From DASVNK01 sp036383895 (GTDB taxonomy: Bacteria > Verrucomicrobiota > Verrucomicrobiia > Limisphaerales > SXQI01), in the NCBI GenBank assembly GCA_036383895.1, contig DASVNK010000010.1, forward strand, positions 19,921 to 83,920: 64,000 nucleotides of DNA, written 5' to 3'. A program made the position numbers and the translations under genes. Below are positions 53,459-61,533 of the stretch, in pieces (positions within the stretch are counted from its first letter, which is position 1; every line of letters begins with the position of its first letter). The notes under the pieces were generated by a model. The model was not told where the DNA came from. It saw only the letters and a program-made list of their open reading frames with translations, and did not search any database.

Positions 53459-54511
53459 ATGACTACAATAGAACGAACCACAAACCATAACTCAAACCTG
53501 ATCGGTGCTGGGCACACGAACGGCACTCACGTCAGCAACGGCGCTTCATTTCTGCGGAACGATTTCATTCCGCGTGATGATGGCGCGCTGATGCCCGGCC
53601 AGCTTTATCTCGCGAACGAATCGCGCTTTAACAGCTCGTTCTTCAGCGAACCACTTACAACCTATGCGGTGGGATGGAAGGACACGACCAACATCGAGGA
53701 TCTCCTCGACTTTCTCGCGCCACCGATTCGCGTCGGCCGGCGCTTCGAATTCAAACAGACCGACAATTCGGAAGCGTTTCTGTCGGAGCTTGATGATACG
53801 CGCGCGATCGGCGCGGATTTCAAACGCGTGGAATACAAAGGCTCGACCGTGATCGAGAAAACCCACAACCGCGGCCTGACCATGCGCGTGGATCTCGACA
53901 CTGTCGAAGTGCTGCCGGCCTGGCGCGAAGTGTATGTGAGCCGGCTTCTGCAACGCTTGCTTCGAAACGAGCTGCGCCGCGCGGTGACCGCGCTAAGCAA
54001 CGCAGCCTTAGCGACCGCAAAGACCTGGGACACCACCGCAGGACGCGATCCGGATGCCGACATTATCGCGGAGATGATCACCGCGACCGATTCGGCGGGG
54101 TTTGCTCCGAACCGAATTTTGTTCGGCGAAACCGCGTGGAATAAACGCTTGCTCGCGCATCGCGCGCAGACCTCCTCGGGCGGATACGCGTCTGCCGGTT
54201 TGACGCCGCAGGAACTCGCCGGATTCCTCGGGGTAGATGGCGTGCGCGTCTCGCGCGAGCGCTTCCAATCCAGTCCAACCGCTAAGTCGAAAATCACCGG
54301 CGACTTCGTTCTCCTTTTCACCGGTGTGGACGACGCCATGATTGACGATCCGACCCACGGCAAGCGGTTCTGGACCCCATGCGAAGGCGGCGGCAAGTAC
54401 CGCGTTTACGAACACCAGGTGAACGCCAAGCACGTGGACCTGACCGTCGAGCACTATAGCAACACCATCGTCACCTCAACCGTCGGCATCCGAAAGATAA
54501 CCGTGTCGTAA
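53459..54511 (+). CDS. Major capsid protein (Mu gp34/HK97-fold type)
   Basis: A 350-aa protein that fits the E-family/Mu-like major head proteins. The N-terminal arm (about 1-50) is disordered. Then come FFSEPLTTYAVGWKDTTNIEDLLDFLAPPIRVGRRFEFKQTDN, a helix WREVYVSRLLQRLLRNELRRAVTAL, a P-loop-like ADIIAEMITATDSAGFAPNRILFGETAWNKRLLAH, and the closing EHQVNAKHVDLTVEHYSNTIVTSTVGIRKITV, all typical of the capsid core. Unlike the other head genes it carries no repeat insertion. ATG 53459 follows the protease by 145 bp. A perfect hairpin lies just after its stop. Confidence 0.8.
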   Translation: MTTIERTTNHNSNLIGAGHTNGTHVSNGASFLRNDFIPRDDGALMPGQLYLANESRFNSSFFSEPLTTYAVGWKDTTNIEDLLDFLAPPIRVGRRFEFKQTDNSEAFLSELDDTRAIGADFKRVEYKGSTVIEKTHNRGLTMRVDLDTVEVLPAWREVYVSRLLQRLLRNELRRAVTALSNAALATAKTWDTTAGRDPDADIIAEMITATDSAGFAPNRILFGETAWNKRLLAHRAQTSSGGYASAGLTPQELAGFLGVDGVRVSRERFQSSPTAKSKITGDFVLLFTGVDDAMIDDPTHGKRFWTPCEGGGKYRVYEHQVNAKHVDLTVEHYSNTIVTSTVGIRKITVS

Positions 54512-54524
54512 ATCAATCGTAATC

Positions 54525-54552
54525 CTGCGGGCGCGTAATAACGCGCCCGCAG
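54525..54552 (+). terminator. Perfect 12-bp hairpin after the capsid gene
   Basis: CTGCGGGCGCGT, loop AATA, ACGCGCCCGCAG. It lies 14 bp past the capsid stop but has only a weak T-run after it, so it is a terminator or an RNA-stabilising/attenuating structure. Confidence 0.6.
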
Positions 54553-54677
54553 CAAAAATTCTCACCCGGAAACCAAATGTCCACATTCGCGAATGGAAAC
54601 CGCCGGAGGGACGCGGAGGGCGCAACGCGCCCACTGTTCTGCTTTCTAGAATCCCAATTCTGCAGCTTCAAGTTTCC

Positions 54678-54701
54678 GGTGGCGCGACGCTCCTGCGGAG
54701 C
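54678..54701 (+). repeat. Palindromic repeat R2, after capsid gene
   Basis: GCGACGCTCCTGCGGAGC core; intergenic. Confidence 0.8.
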
Positions 54702-55131
54702 GAAGTCCCCATTTCGCACTTCGTATCTGGAACTCGTTCACACGCCCGAGCGTTCATTTTTTCCCGCCGGAGGGACGAGCCCTGCACGAAGTGCGCAACC
54801 TGAAACCGTACTGGCTTTCGGGAGTCCCAAACTTGCAGCTTCATCGCCGTGTTTCCCTTCTCACCCATCGCCCATTCTTCTAGCCTGCACCCAGCACTCA
54901 GGACCTGCCCCCTTCAAACTCCAAACCGTGTGTTTTTCCAATCAAAACACACGCCAAATCACGCGAGACACACGGAAAAAACACACGGAAACACACCGTA
55001 AAATCACGGAAACACACGGAAACACACGCGATTTTTTTTCCACCCCTTGTCTTGCCTCCGTTTTCCTCTGTTTGACCTTCGCGTTTGGTTCCATTTCATA
55101 ATTCATAATTCATAATTCTTACTTAGCATTT

Positions 55132-55704
55132 ATGAACCCCAAGCCCTCACCTCTTTCCGATCTGACTCAGGAGCAGCAGGATCAACTGCTCGCATGGCTG
55201 GAACTCTTACCTATCAAGCAGGTCCTCGAAAAAGTTGCCGCCCCGGCACCGGAAGGATTTGGAATCAAAACGTATCCGACCACCTTGCGCCGGTTCTACG
55301 CGCGCCGCCGGGCAGGCGACTCTCGGGAAGATTCACAGCTTGCGACGGAACTGGTCGCTACCACGGATCCAGCGCCACAGGTCGATTCTGCGATTGCCAT
55401 TGGTGTTCGGCAGATCGCATTCGAGCTCTCTAACTCACCACGCATCGGACCGAAACAATTCAAAGCGCTGAGCCGATGGGTCCTCAAACTCCGTGACCAG
55501 GAACAAGCTGAGAAACAGTTCACACTCGCACGAGAACGCCTCGCACTCGAACGCGAGAAATTCCAGTTCAACGCCGCCCGCCAGGCCCTTCTCCACCACG
55601 ACAAACTCGGCGAAATCATGCGCGACGACACCTCCGATGATGAAGAAAAGATCAACGCCGCTCGCCGCGCACTCTTCGGTTCAGACCGTGAACTGCCCAA
55701 ATGA
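55132..55704 (+). CDS. Possible small terminase subunit (Mu gp27-like), unconfirmed
   Basis: A 190-aa, highly charged, helical protein. The N-terminal third (LTQEQQDQLLAWLELLPIKQVLEKVAAP...IKTYPTTLRRFYARRRAG) looks like the small helix-turn-helix DNA-binding module of Mu-type small terminases. The C-terminal half is a long coiled coil (KQFTLARERLALEREKFQFNAARQALL). Its place beside the head genes supports a packaging role, although Mu encodes the small terminase before the large one. The family assignment is by pattern only. Confidence 0.5.
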   Translation: MNPKPSPLSDLTQEQQDQLLAWLELLPIKQVLEKVAAPAPEGFGIKTYPTTLRRFYARRRAGDSREDSQLATELVATTDPAPQVDSAIAIGVRQIAFELSNSPRIGPKQFKALSRWVLKLRDQEQAEKQFTLARERLALEREKFQFNAARQALLHHDKLGEIMRDDTSDDEEKINAARRALFGSDRELPK

Positions 55705-55734
55705 ACTCATCACTCATCACTCATGACTCATCAC
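55705..55734 (+). repeat. Heptamer tract (ACTCATC)
   Basis: About four 7-mers directly behind the small-terminase-like gene. Confidence 0.8.
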
Positions 55735-56067
55735 TTCTGCCTTGGCTCAGGACTTCATCCTCCCTTCGTGTCCATTCGTGGTTGCCGTCGATCTCGTTCG
55801 AACATTCACGGTATTTCCGACCGGGGGGAGGGGACCTTCGCTTCCTTCGTTTCCTTCTGTGCGAGCTCCGGCGTTTGCTCTGCAAGCCGGAGGTTTTTCT
55901 GCTCCGAACCTGCAACCTCGAACCTTCACATTCAACCCGTGTGTTTTTCTCAATTCCGAAACTCATCACTCAGGACTCAGGACCCAGGACTTCGGCTTCC
56001 CGATCAACAGGTGCTTGCGAGTTCGCGTGCACCCGCGCACTTTACCGCCTCTCACAAACGTGGGGTG
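55705..56067. other. Repeat-filled gap before the ABC exporter
   Basis: Heptamer tracts ACTCATC (55705-55734) and ACTCATC/ACTCAGG (55961-55991) with assorted repeat fragments between. The frame of the downstream ABC gene runs open through it, but the ATPase begins at ATG 56068. Confidence 0.65.
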
Positions 56068-57846
56068 ATGGCGAAGACTGCGGACAAACACGAAACGACA
56101 GAAGCTCCGAAGAAAGGGGGCTTTCGCAGCCTGCTTCTAACGCTGAAGTTTCTGGGGCGTTATCCCGGACGCGTGGCGGTTTGCATCACGCTCCTGCTGA
56201 TCAATATCGCCATTGAAATGACGCTGCCGCAGATCATCGGCAATGCGATCACGAACCTGCGCTGGCACATGGAATGGGGCGCTGAATTCCCGCGCCTGAA
56301 ATATGTCGCGTTGTTTCTCACCCTGGTGCTCATTCGCACGACCATTGGGCATGTGCTCGGCCCGACGCGCAATCGTCTCGTGCAGCGCACGCTGAACGAC
56401 ATTCGCAATTCGATTTACGATGCGATGCAGCGTCTGTCTTTTTCGTTCCACGATAAAACCAGTTCGGGCGAACTCATCTCGCGATCGACAACCGATGTTT
56501 GGCGCCTCCAGGAATTTTTCTTCGCCTCATTGTTAATGGCGATCGATATCACCGTCGCACTGATCGCGACCATTGCGCTCATTGGAATTATCAGTCCGCG
56601 TCTGGCGGTGGTTACGGTCGCGACGGTCATTCCCACCGCGCTCCTGCTGGGCTATTACGCGCGAAAACTTCAGCCGCAATGGCGCAAAGTTCACGATTTG
56701 CACGGCGAGATGACCACGGTCGTCCAGGAGAACATTGCCGGAGTGCGGGTGGTAAAAGCCTTTGCCAAGGAGAATGCGGAAGTCCAGAAGTTCACCCGGA
56801 AGCGCGATGTTTATCTCGATACGATGATGCGGACGGTGACTTATTGGTCCACGCGCGTGCCGGTCGCACAATTTATTTTCGGCATCACTCTTCCGCTGGT
56901 GCTCTGGCTGGGGGGACGCGAAGTGATCCGGGGCGACCTGCTGCTGGGCGATCTCGTTAAGGTTATTTTTTATCTGCTCGCGATTGGGAATCGCATGGGC
57001 GCCATCGGCCAGTTCACCAACATCGTCCAGAACGCGAGCGCGAGCGCCGAGCGCGTGTTGGAAATCATCCAGGATCCCGAACGCCTTTCCAGCGGCCACA
57101 AACCACTTCCTGCCGGTGGCGGGTCGGTTGTTTTTGAGACGGTGAGCTTCGAATACCGGAAAGAGAAAACTGCTCTGCACGACATCTCATTCCGGGCCGA
57201 GCCGGGCAAGACTTATGCGCTGGTCGGACCGACGGGCGCAGGTAAGAGCACTCTCGTGCACCTGATCGGACGCTACTACGACGCGACCGGCGGACGGATT
57301 CTGGTTGAAGGCGTGGACATTCGTGAAATTGATCTCGACCAACTCCGCTGCAGCGTTGGGGTCATCTTCCAGGAAACGTTCCTCTTCAGCGCCTCGATCG
57401 CCGAAAACATTGCGTATGGAAAACCAGACGCGACTCGCGCCGACATCGAACGTTGTGCGAAGGCTGCTCAGGCGCACGAATTCATTTCCGAGCTTCCAGA
57501 CGGTTACGATACGATTGTGGGCGAGCGCGGCATTACGCTCAGCGGGGGACAAAAGCAACGGGTCGCCATTGCGCGAGCGTTCCTCATGAATCCGCGTTTT
57601 CTGATTCTCGATGACGCGACCGCGAGCGTTGATTCGAAGACCGAACACGCCATCCAAAACGCCATTCGGGAACTCAGCGCCGGCCGGACTACTTTTATTA
57701 TCGCGCATCGGTTCTCTACCGTGCAACACGCGGACCAGATTCTCGTCCTGCGCGAAGGTCGATTGGTGGAGCAGGGGACCCATGCCGAACTGCTTCGGCG
57801 GGGCGGTTACTACTCCGAGATTTTCGAACACCAACTCCACCGCTGA
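56068..57846 (+). CDS. ABC exporter half-transporter, degenerate-site subunit
   Basis: A 592-aa type IV ABC exporter half: six-helix membrane domain (about 20-320) then an ATPase with Walker A GPTGAGKST (about 386-394), signature LSGGQKQR (about 491) and Walker B FLILDDATASVD. The residue after the Walker B Asp is Asp, not the catalytic Glu, so this chain carries the degenerate catalytic position, as in TM287 and similar heterodimer partners. The partner gene follows with one base between stop and start. Start ATG 56068 chosen. Substrate unknown; lipids or drugs are typical. Confidence 0.88.
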   Translation: MAKTADKHETTEAPKKGGFRSLLLTLKFLGRYPGRVAVCITLLLINIAIEMTLPQIIGNAITNLRWHMEWGAEFPRLKYVALFLTLVLIRTTIGHVLGPTRNRLVQRTLNDIRNSIYDAMQRLSFSFHDKTSSGELISRSTTDVWRLQEFFFASLLMAIDITVALIATIALIGIISPRLAVVTVATVIPTALLLGYYARKLQPQWRKVHDLHGEMTTVVQENIAGVRVVKAFAKENAEVQKFTRKRDVYLDTMMRTVTYWSTRVPVAQFIFGITLPLVLWLGGREVIRGDLLLGDLVKVIFYLLAIGNRMGAIGQFTNIVQNASASAERVLEIIQDPERLSSGHKPLPAGGGSVVFETVSFEYRKEKTALHDISFRAEPGKTYALVGPTGAGKSTLVHLIGRYYDATGGRILVEGVDIREIDLDQLRCSVGVIFQETFLFSASIAENIAYGKPDATRADIERCAKAAQAHEFISELPDGYDTIVGERGITLSGGQKQRVAIARAFLMNPRFLILDDATASVDSKTEHAIQNAIRELSAGRTTFIIAHRFSTVQHADQILVLREGRLVEQGTHAELLRRGGYYSEIFEHQLHR

Positions 57847-57847
57847 A

Positions 57848-59653
57848 ATGGCCAGCCAGGACCACATCATGATCGAGGAAGCATTCGCGCAAAAGCGAAT
57901 GTCCAGGGCGTTGCTCTCGCGCCTGATCAGCTACATCCGTCCCTACAAGCGGATCTTCTATCTCAACCTGCTGTTCACGCTGCTCGCGACGATTTCACAA
58001 CTGCTCGGCCCGAAATTTATTCAGATTGGCATCGACCGTTACCTATCGGATTTCACGAACGCCGAACTCGCGATGCGCGGCATTCTCATCGTGAGCGCAA
58101 TCTACATGGCGAATCTTTTCCTCGGCTGGTTCCTCAGTGTCGCGCAAGTGAAGAGCGCGATGCGGGTCGGTCAAAGCGCGATGAACGACATGCGCCTGGC
58201 GGTCTTTGAACATATTCAGCGTCTGTCACTGAGTTTCTTCGACCAAACGCACCAGGGCCGCATTATCAGCCGCGCGGATACCGACATCGATTCGCTCGAT
58301 CGCATTCTTACGTGGGGCGCGAATCAAATGATCGCGAGCGCCTTCACCTTCATCGGCGTGGTGATTCTCATGCTGCAGTATGATTGGCGCCTTTGTCTTG
58401 CGGTCAGTGTGGTCATCCCGCCACTCGCCATTGCCACGCATCTCTTTCAGAAACACGCGATGGTCGCCTATCGCAAAATTCGGGAGCAAGCCTCACGCAT
58501 TACCGCGGCCCTGGCGGAAAATATCCAAGGCGTCCGCATTGTGCAGGCATTCGGACGCGAAGAGGTGAACCTCTCGCGCTTTGAAGAGATCAACGATGTC
58601 TACGCGGACCGCGCGCTGGTCGCATCGCGGATCGTGCATACGTATCTGCCGTTTGTCTTTCTCGTCTCTGGCGTCGCGACGGCGATCATTCTCGGCTACG
58701 GCAGTTCGCTGGTGATCAATGGCTCGATCACGGTCGGTGAACTCGCCGCGTTCATTCTTTACCTCAGCATGTTTTTTGGTCCGATCCAAACGATGGGCGA
58801 TCTCTACAATTCAATGCTGTCCACGGCGGCGAGCGCCGAACGCATTTTCCAACTGCTGGACACCAAACCGCAGGTGATCGACCGGCCGGCGGCCAAACCG
58901 CTCCCACGCATTGCAGGCACGGTGGAATTCGATCACGTCCATTTCCGCTACGACACCACGCCTGAGAACACCTGGATACTGAACGACATTTCCTTCCGCG
59001 CTGAACCCGGCCAAACCATCGCGCTGGTCGGCGAGACCGGCTCTGGCAAAACCAGCATCGTCAGCCTCATCGCGCGGTTTTACGAACCGCAGCAAGGACG
59101 CATCCTCATCGATGGCCAGGACATTTTCTCCACGACGGTAGATTCGCTCCGCAACCAGATCGGCATCGTGACGCAGGAAAACTTCCTCTTCACCGGCACG
59201 GTCATGGAGAATCTGAAGTACGGCCGCGCCACGGCCACGGACGAAGAAATTATTTCCGCCGCAAAAACGCTCGGCACACACGAAATCATCCTGCGCCTGC
59301 AGGACGGCTACGAAACGAAGATCACCGAGCGCGGCAGCAACCTCAGCGCGGGCGAACGCCAGTTACTCACCTTCACGCGCGCGATGGCGGCCAACCCGCG
59401 CATTCTCATTCTTGACGAAGCCACCAGCGCGGTCGATCCGCACACCGAGTTGGTGATTCAGAATGCCCTGGAAAAACTTTTCGAACGCCGCACCAGCTTC
59501 GTGATTGCCCATCGCCTCTCCACCGTTCGCCACGCGCATCAGATCATAGTCCTGAGCCACGGACGGATCGTCGAACGCGGCACGCACGAGCAACTCCTGG
59601 CGTCGGGCGGCACTTATGCTCGCCTGCACCAGGAGTTCACGCGCCAGAGTTAA
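57848..59653 (+). CDS. ABC exporter half-transporter, catalytic partner
   Basis: A 601-aa exporter half with six helices (about 25-340), Walker A GETGSGKTS, signature LSAGERQLL (Ala replaces the second Gly of LSGGE) and a canonical Walker B LILDEATSAVD with catalytic Glu. The combination of one chain with LSGGQ/LDD and one with LSAGE/LDE is the classic heterodimeric exporter pair. ATG 57848 begins one base after the upstream stop, so the two are translated together. Confidence 0.92.
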   Translation: MASQDHIMIEEAFAQKRMSRALLSRLISYIRPYKRIFYLNLLFTLLATISQLLGPKFIQIGIDRYLSDFTNAELAMRGILIVSAIYMANLFLGWFLSVAQVKSAMRVGQSAMNDMRLAVFEHIQRLSLSFFDQTHQGRIISRADTDIDSLDRILTWGANQMIASAFTFIGVVILMLQYDWRLCLAVSVVIPPLAIATHLFQKHAMVAYRKIREQASRITAALAENIQGVRIVQAFGREEVNLSRFEEINDVYADRALVASRIVHTYLPFVFLVSGVATAIILGYGSSLVINGSITVGELAAFILYLSMFFGPIQTMGDLYNSMLSTAASAERIFQLLDTKPQVIDRPAAKPLPRIAGTVEFDHVHFRYDTTPENTWILNDISFRAEPGQTIALVGETGSGKTSIVSLIARFYEPQQGRILIDGQDIFSTTVDSLRNQIGIVTQENFLFTGTVMENLKYGRATATDEEIISAAKTLGTHEIILRLQDGYETKITERGSNLSAGERQLLTFTRAMAANPRILILDEATSAVDPHTELVIQNALEKLFERRTSFVIAHRLSTVRHAHQIIVLSHGRIVERGTHEQLLASGGTYARLHQEFTRQS

Positions 59654-60033
59654 GAGAACGGTGAAACCACGAATGCACACGAATGGACACGAAGTTTGCG
59701 GGTCGAAGGAATTTAACGCAGAGAGCGCAGGTCGCAGAGAGACACGCGATAAATCAGGTACATGCGACGGAAGAGCCAACATTCCGGAGGCCGGGCAAAA
59801 AGCTTTCACAGAAGCGAACGAAGGACACGAAGACGGAGCTGCAAAGTTGGGGACGGGGGAAACGGGGAAAAGTGATGAGTGATGAGTAATGCGTGATGAG
59901 TCGGCGCGACGCGCTTCGAATACGGATGCTCGCAGATTGGTCCCGCATTGCGGGATGCGCTACATGGGCGGTGTCACCGGGATCAGAGGGTCTGAAGGCA
60001 GGAGCGGAAACCTGGCTTCGTTGCTCCTCGGTC
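59654..60033. other. Repeat-rich gap containing the right copy of composite repeat R5
   Basis: A CACGAATGCACACGAATGG-like segment (59664-59692), a CGCAGAGAGCGCAGGTCGC segment, and the R5 copy at 59805-60010. No gene. Confidence 0.65.
59805..60010 (-). repeat. Composite repeat R5, right copy (inverted)
   Basis: On the minus strand it reads TTTCCGCTCCTGCCTTCAG...GATCCCGGTGACACC, a variable middle with ACTCATC heptamers, then AACTTTGCAGCTCCGTCTTC. It matches 48211-48345 with an extra 70 bases in the middle. Confidence 0.75.
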
Positions 60034-60185
60034 GATTCCACCCACCGTTGAAACGGTGGGCTATTTTCGGTCGTCCCTGTGGGACTGAAGACCTGGTCGT
60101 TTAAGGGTTCCCGGCGCTAAAGCGACCGAGCCTTTTTAAACATCCCTTCGGGACGGGGACCGTTTTTTAACGAACTAATCGCTCA
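60034..60185. repeat. Hairpin-rich direct repeat R6, copy A
   Basis: Holds the hairpins CCACCGTT-GA-AACGGTGG, GTCCCTGTGGGAC and TCCCTTCGGGA, then GTTTTTTAACGAACTAATCG. Copy B at 60343-60505 repeats it almost fully. Confidence 0.85.
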
Positions 60186-60342
60186 GCAAATTTATGAAGG
60201 GAAATCGCGAGCGATCAACCTTGGCTTTGGGGCGGTATGGTATTGAAGTTCGAACGGGAGAGATTCGCGCAGAACGGTTCTGAGCCCCATTAAAATGGTG
60301 GACTCCGATCTGTCGTCCCTACGGGACTTAAACGCGTGGACC

Positions 60343-60505
60343 GATTCCACCCATCGTTGAAACGCGTTGAAACGGTGGGCTATTTTCGGTCGTCCCTGTG
60401 GGACGGAACACCTGGCGTTTAAGGGTTCCCGGCGCTAAAGCGACCGAGCTATTTTCAAACGTCCCTTCGGGACGGGGACCGTTTTTTAACGAACTAATCG
60501 CTCAC
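60343..60505. repeat. Hairpin-rich direct repeat R6, copy B
   Basis: Same order of hairpins as copy A, with a small internal duplication of GTTGAAACG. It ends a few bases before the stop of the minus-strand gene and may serve as its terminator (stem plus T-run read on either strand). Confidence 0.85.
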
Positions 60506-60509
60506 CATT

Positions 60510-61532
60510 CTAGTAGACCTGGACGGTGACCACTTTGCCTAGCTCGGCCTGGAACTCTTCAGCACCCAAATTCTTCTTCGCCACGGCGTCGAGATCGGAC
60601 TTCTTAACCCGCAGGATCATCGTCGATTCAGTCGTCGTCTCACCGTCACTGACGGAGAACACATCCAACGCCTTTGGATGCATGGTCACCCGAGAGGAAC
60701 GTTCCTTGTCCGAACGCTCTCCTTTGTCCGGCTCATCGCTGCGCATCACCTGGATCACTTCGCCTTCGACGCGGGCGGGCCCACTAACGGCGATCGTGAT
60801 CGAATCGGATGCTTTGAGATTCCGGATGTTGGCGGCGTTCCCCAGCGCATCGAGCAGTTCCTTCCTCAGATCCTGAACATCTGCTTCATCGTATGGGGGT
60901 AGATTCGCGATGACGGGCTTCTTCGCGCGACGGCGTTGTCCGAAGAGTTCGTTCTTCGTTTCCTCCCATTCCTCATCCAAGCCGACTTCCTTCACCTGTG
61001 GCTCTTCGGCAGCTTCTTCGTTCCGCAGCGGAATGCGAACGTTCAACGTGAAGAGGACGCCATAATCATCGAGGTAAATGGTGCGCACGGAACGGTTGCC
61101 GCCACCGAGTGCGAGAAGATCGATGCCCGCGGCCTTGTGCACATCGGCGAGGTGCGCCTGAGCGGATTTTTCAATGATGCGGCACATCACGAGCAGATCT
61201 TCTTTTAGTTGATCTCGAACCTTCGCGTCCACTTTTCCATTCTTGATGATCAACGGGCGATTCACGCGCAACGAATCATCTGAAAAAGAGAACGAGCGGA
61301 TCTCCGCGCTGCGACTTTTGGAAGAACCGGAGGAACCCTTTTTCGCGGTGGAAGCACGTGCGGCTTCCGCCGATTTACGCGCATCCTGAATTTGCCTTTC
61401 GACGCTGATGGTTGGTTCCGGTTTGTCGAGTTTCGGCGCTCCACCGGGAGGCAACTGCGCCGCAAGTTGGAAAACGGTCGCGCTCGCGCCGACGATTGCT
61501 GTGGATAACACTCGTTTCAGAAAGAATTGCAT
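60510..61532 (-). CDS. Exported protein of unknown function in the ECF sigma operon
   Basis: A 340-aa protein with a signal peptide (MQFFLKRVLSTAIVGASATVFQLAAQLPPGG). It then has a Ser/Lys-rich linker (about 65-85) and a mixed alpha/beta region with no recognised family (LKEDLLVMCRIIEKSAQAHL, IYLDDYGVLFTLNVRIPL, VTMHPKALDVFSVSDGETTTESTMILRVKKSDLDAV). It starts one base after the anti-sigma stop, so it is the third gene of the sigma/anti-sigma operon. It could be the extracytoplasmic sensor or the stress-response target. Confidence 0.65.
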   Translation of the reverse strand: MQFFLKRVLSTAIVGASATVFQLAAQLPPGGAPKLDKPEPTISVERQIQDARKSAEAARASTAKKGSSGSSKSRSAEIRSFSFSDDSLRVNRPLIIKNGKVDAKVRDQLKEDLLVMCRIIEKSAQAHLADVHKAAGIDLLALGGGNRSVRTIYLDDYGVLFTLNVRIPLRNEEAAEEPQVKEVGLDEEWEETKNELFGQRRRAKKPVIANLPPYDEADVQDLRKELLDALGNAANIRNLKASDSITIAVSGPARVEGEVIQVMRSDEPDKGERSDKERSSRVTMHPKALDVFSVSDGETTTESTMILRVKKSDLDAVAKKNLGAEEFQAELGKVVTVQVY

Positions 61533-61533
61533 A

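Larger units (their letters stand above)
54512..55131. other. Repeat-filled gap after the capsid gene, possible decayed gene
   Basis: Contains the hairpin at 54525-54552, an ATG at 54577 opening MSTFANGN after which repeats take over, an R2 palindrome (54678-54701), diverged R3 pieces (54602-54670 and 54767-54843), a GTGTGTTTT/AAAACACAC hairpin (54928-54952) and a tract of ACACACGGAA-like units (about 54965-55030). I see no intact gene. Confidence 0.6.

Noticed and set aside
54965..55030. Regular ACACACGGAA-like units, first taken for a CRISPR-like array
   Set aside because: Units are short, contiguous and variable with no spacers of even length; no cas genes.
54577..55101. 174-codon plus-strand frame after the capsid gene
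   Set aside because: Made almost wholly of dispersed repeats and ACACACGGAA-type tracts; kept only as a possible gene remnant.
48211..60010. R5 pair considered as attL/attR of an integrated phage
   Set aside because: Attachment sites would be direct repeats, these are inverted; no integrase or tRNA is present.
60034..60505. R6 hairpins considered as tRNA or riboswitch
   Set aside because: No tRNA T-loop/anticodon pattern and the gene downstream on either strand does not start there.
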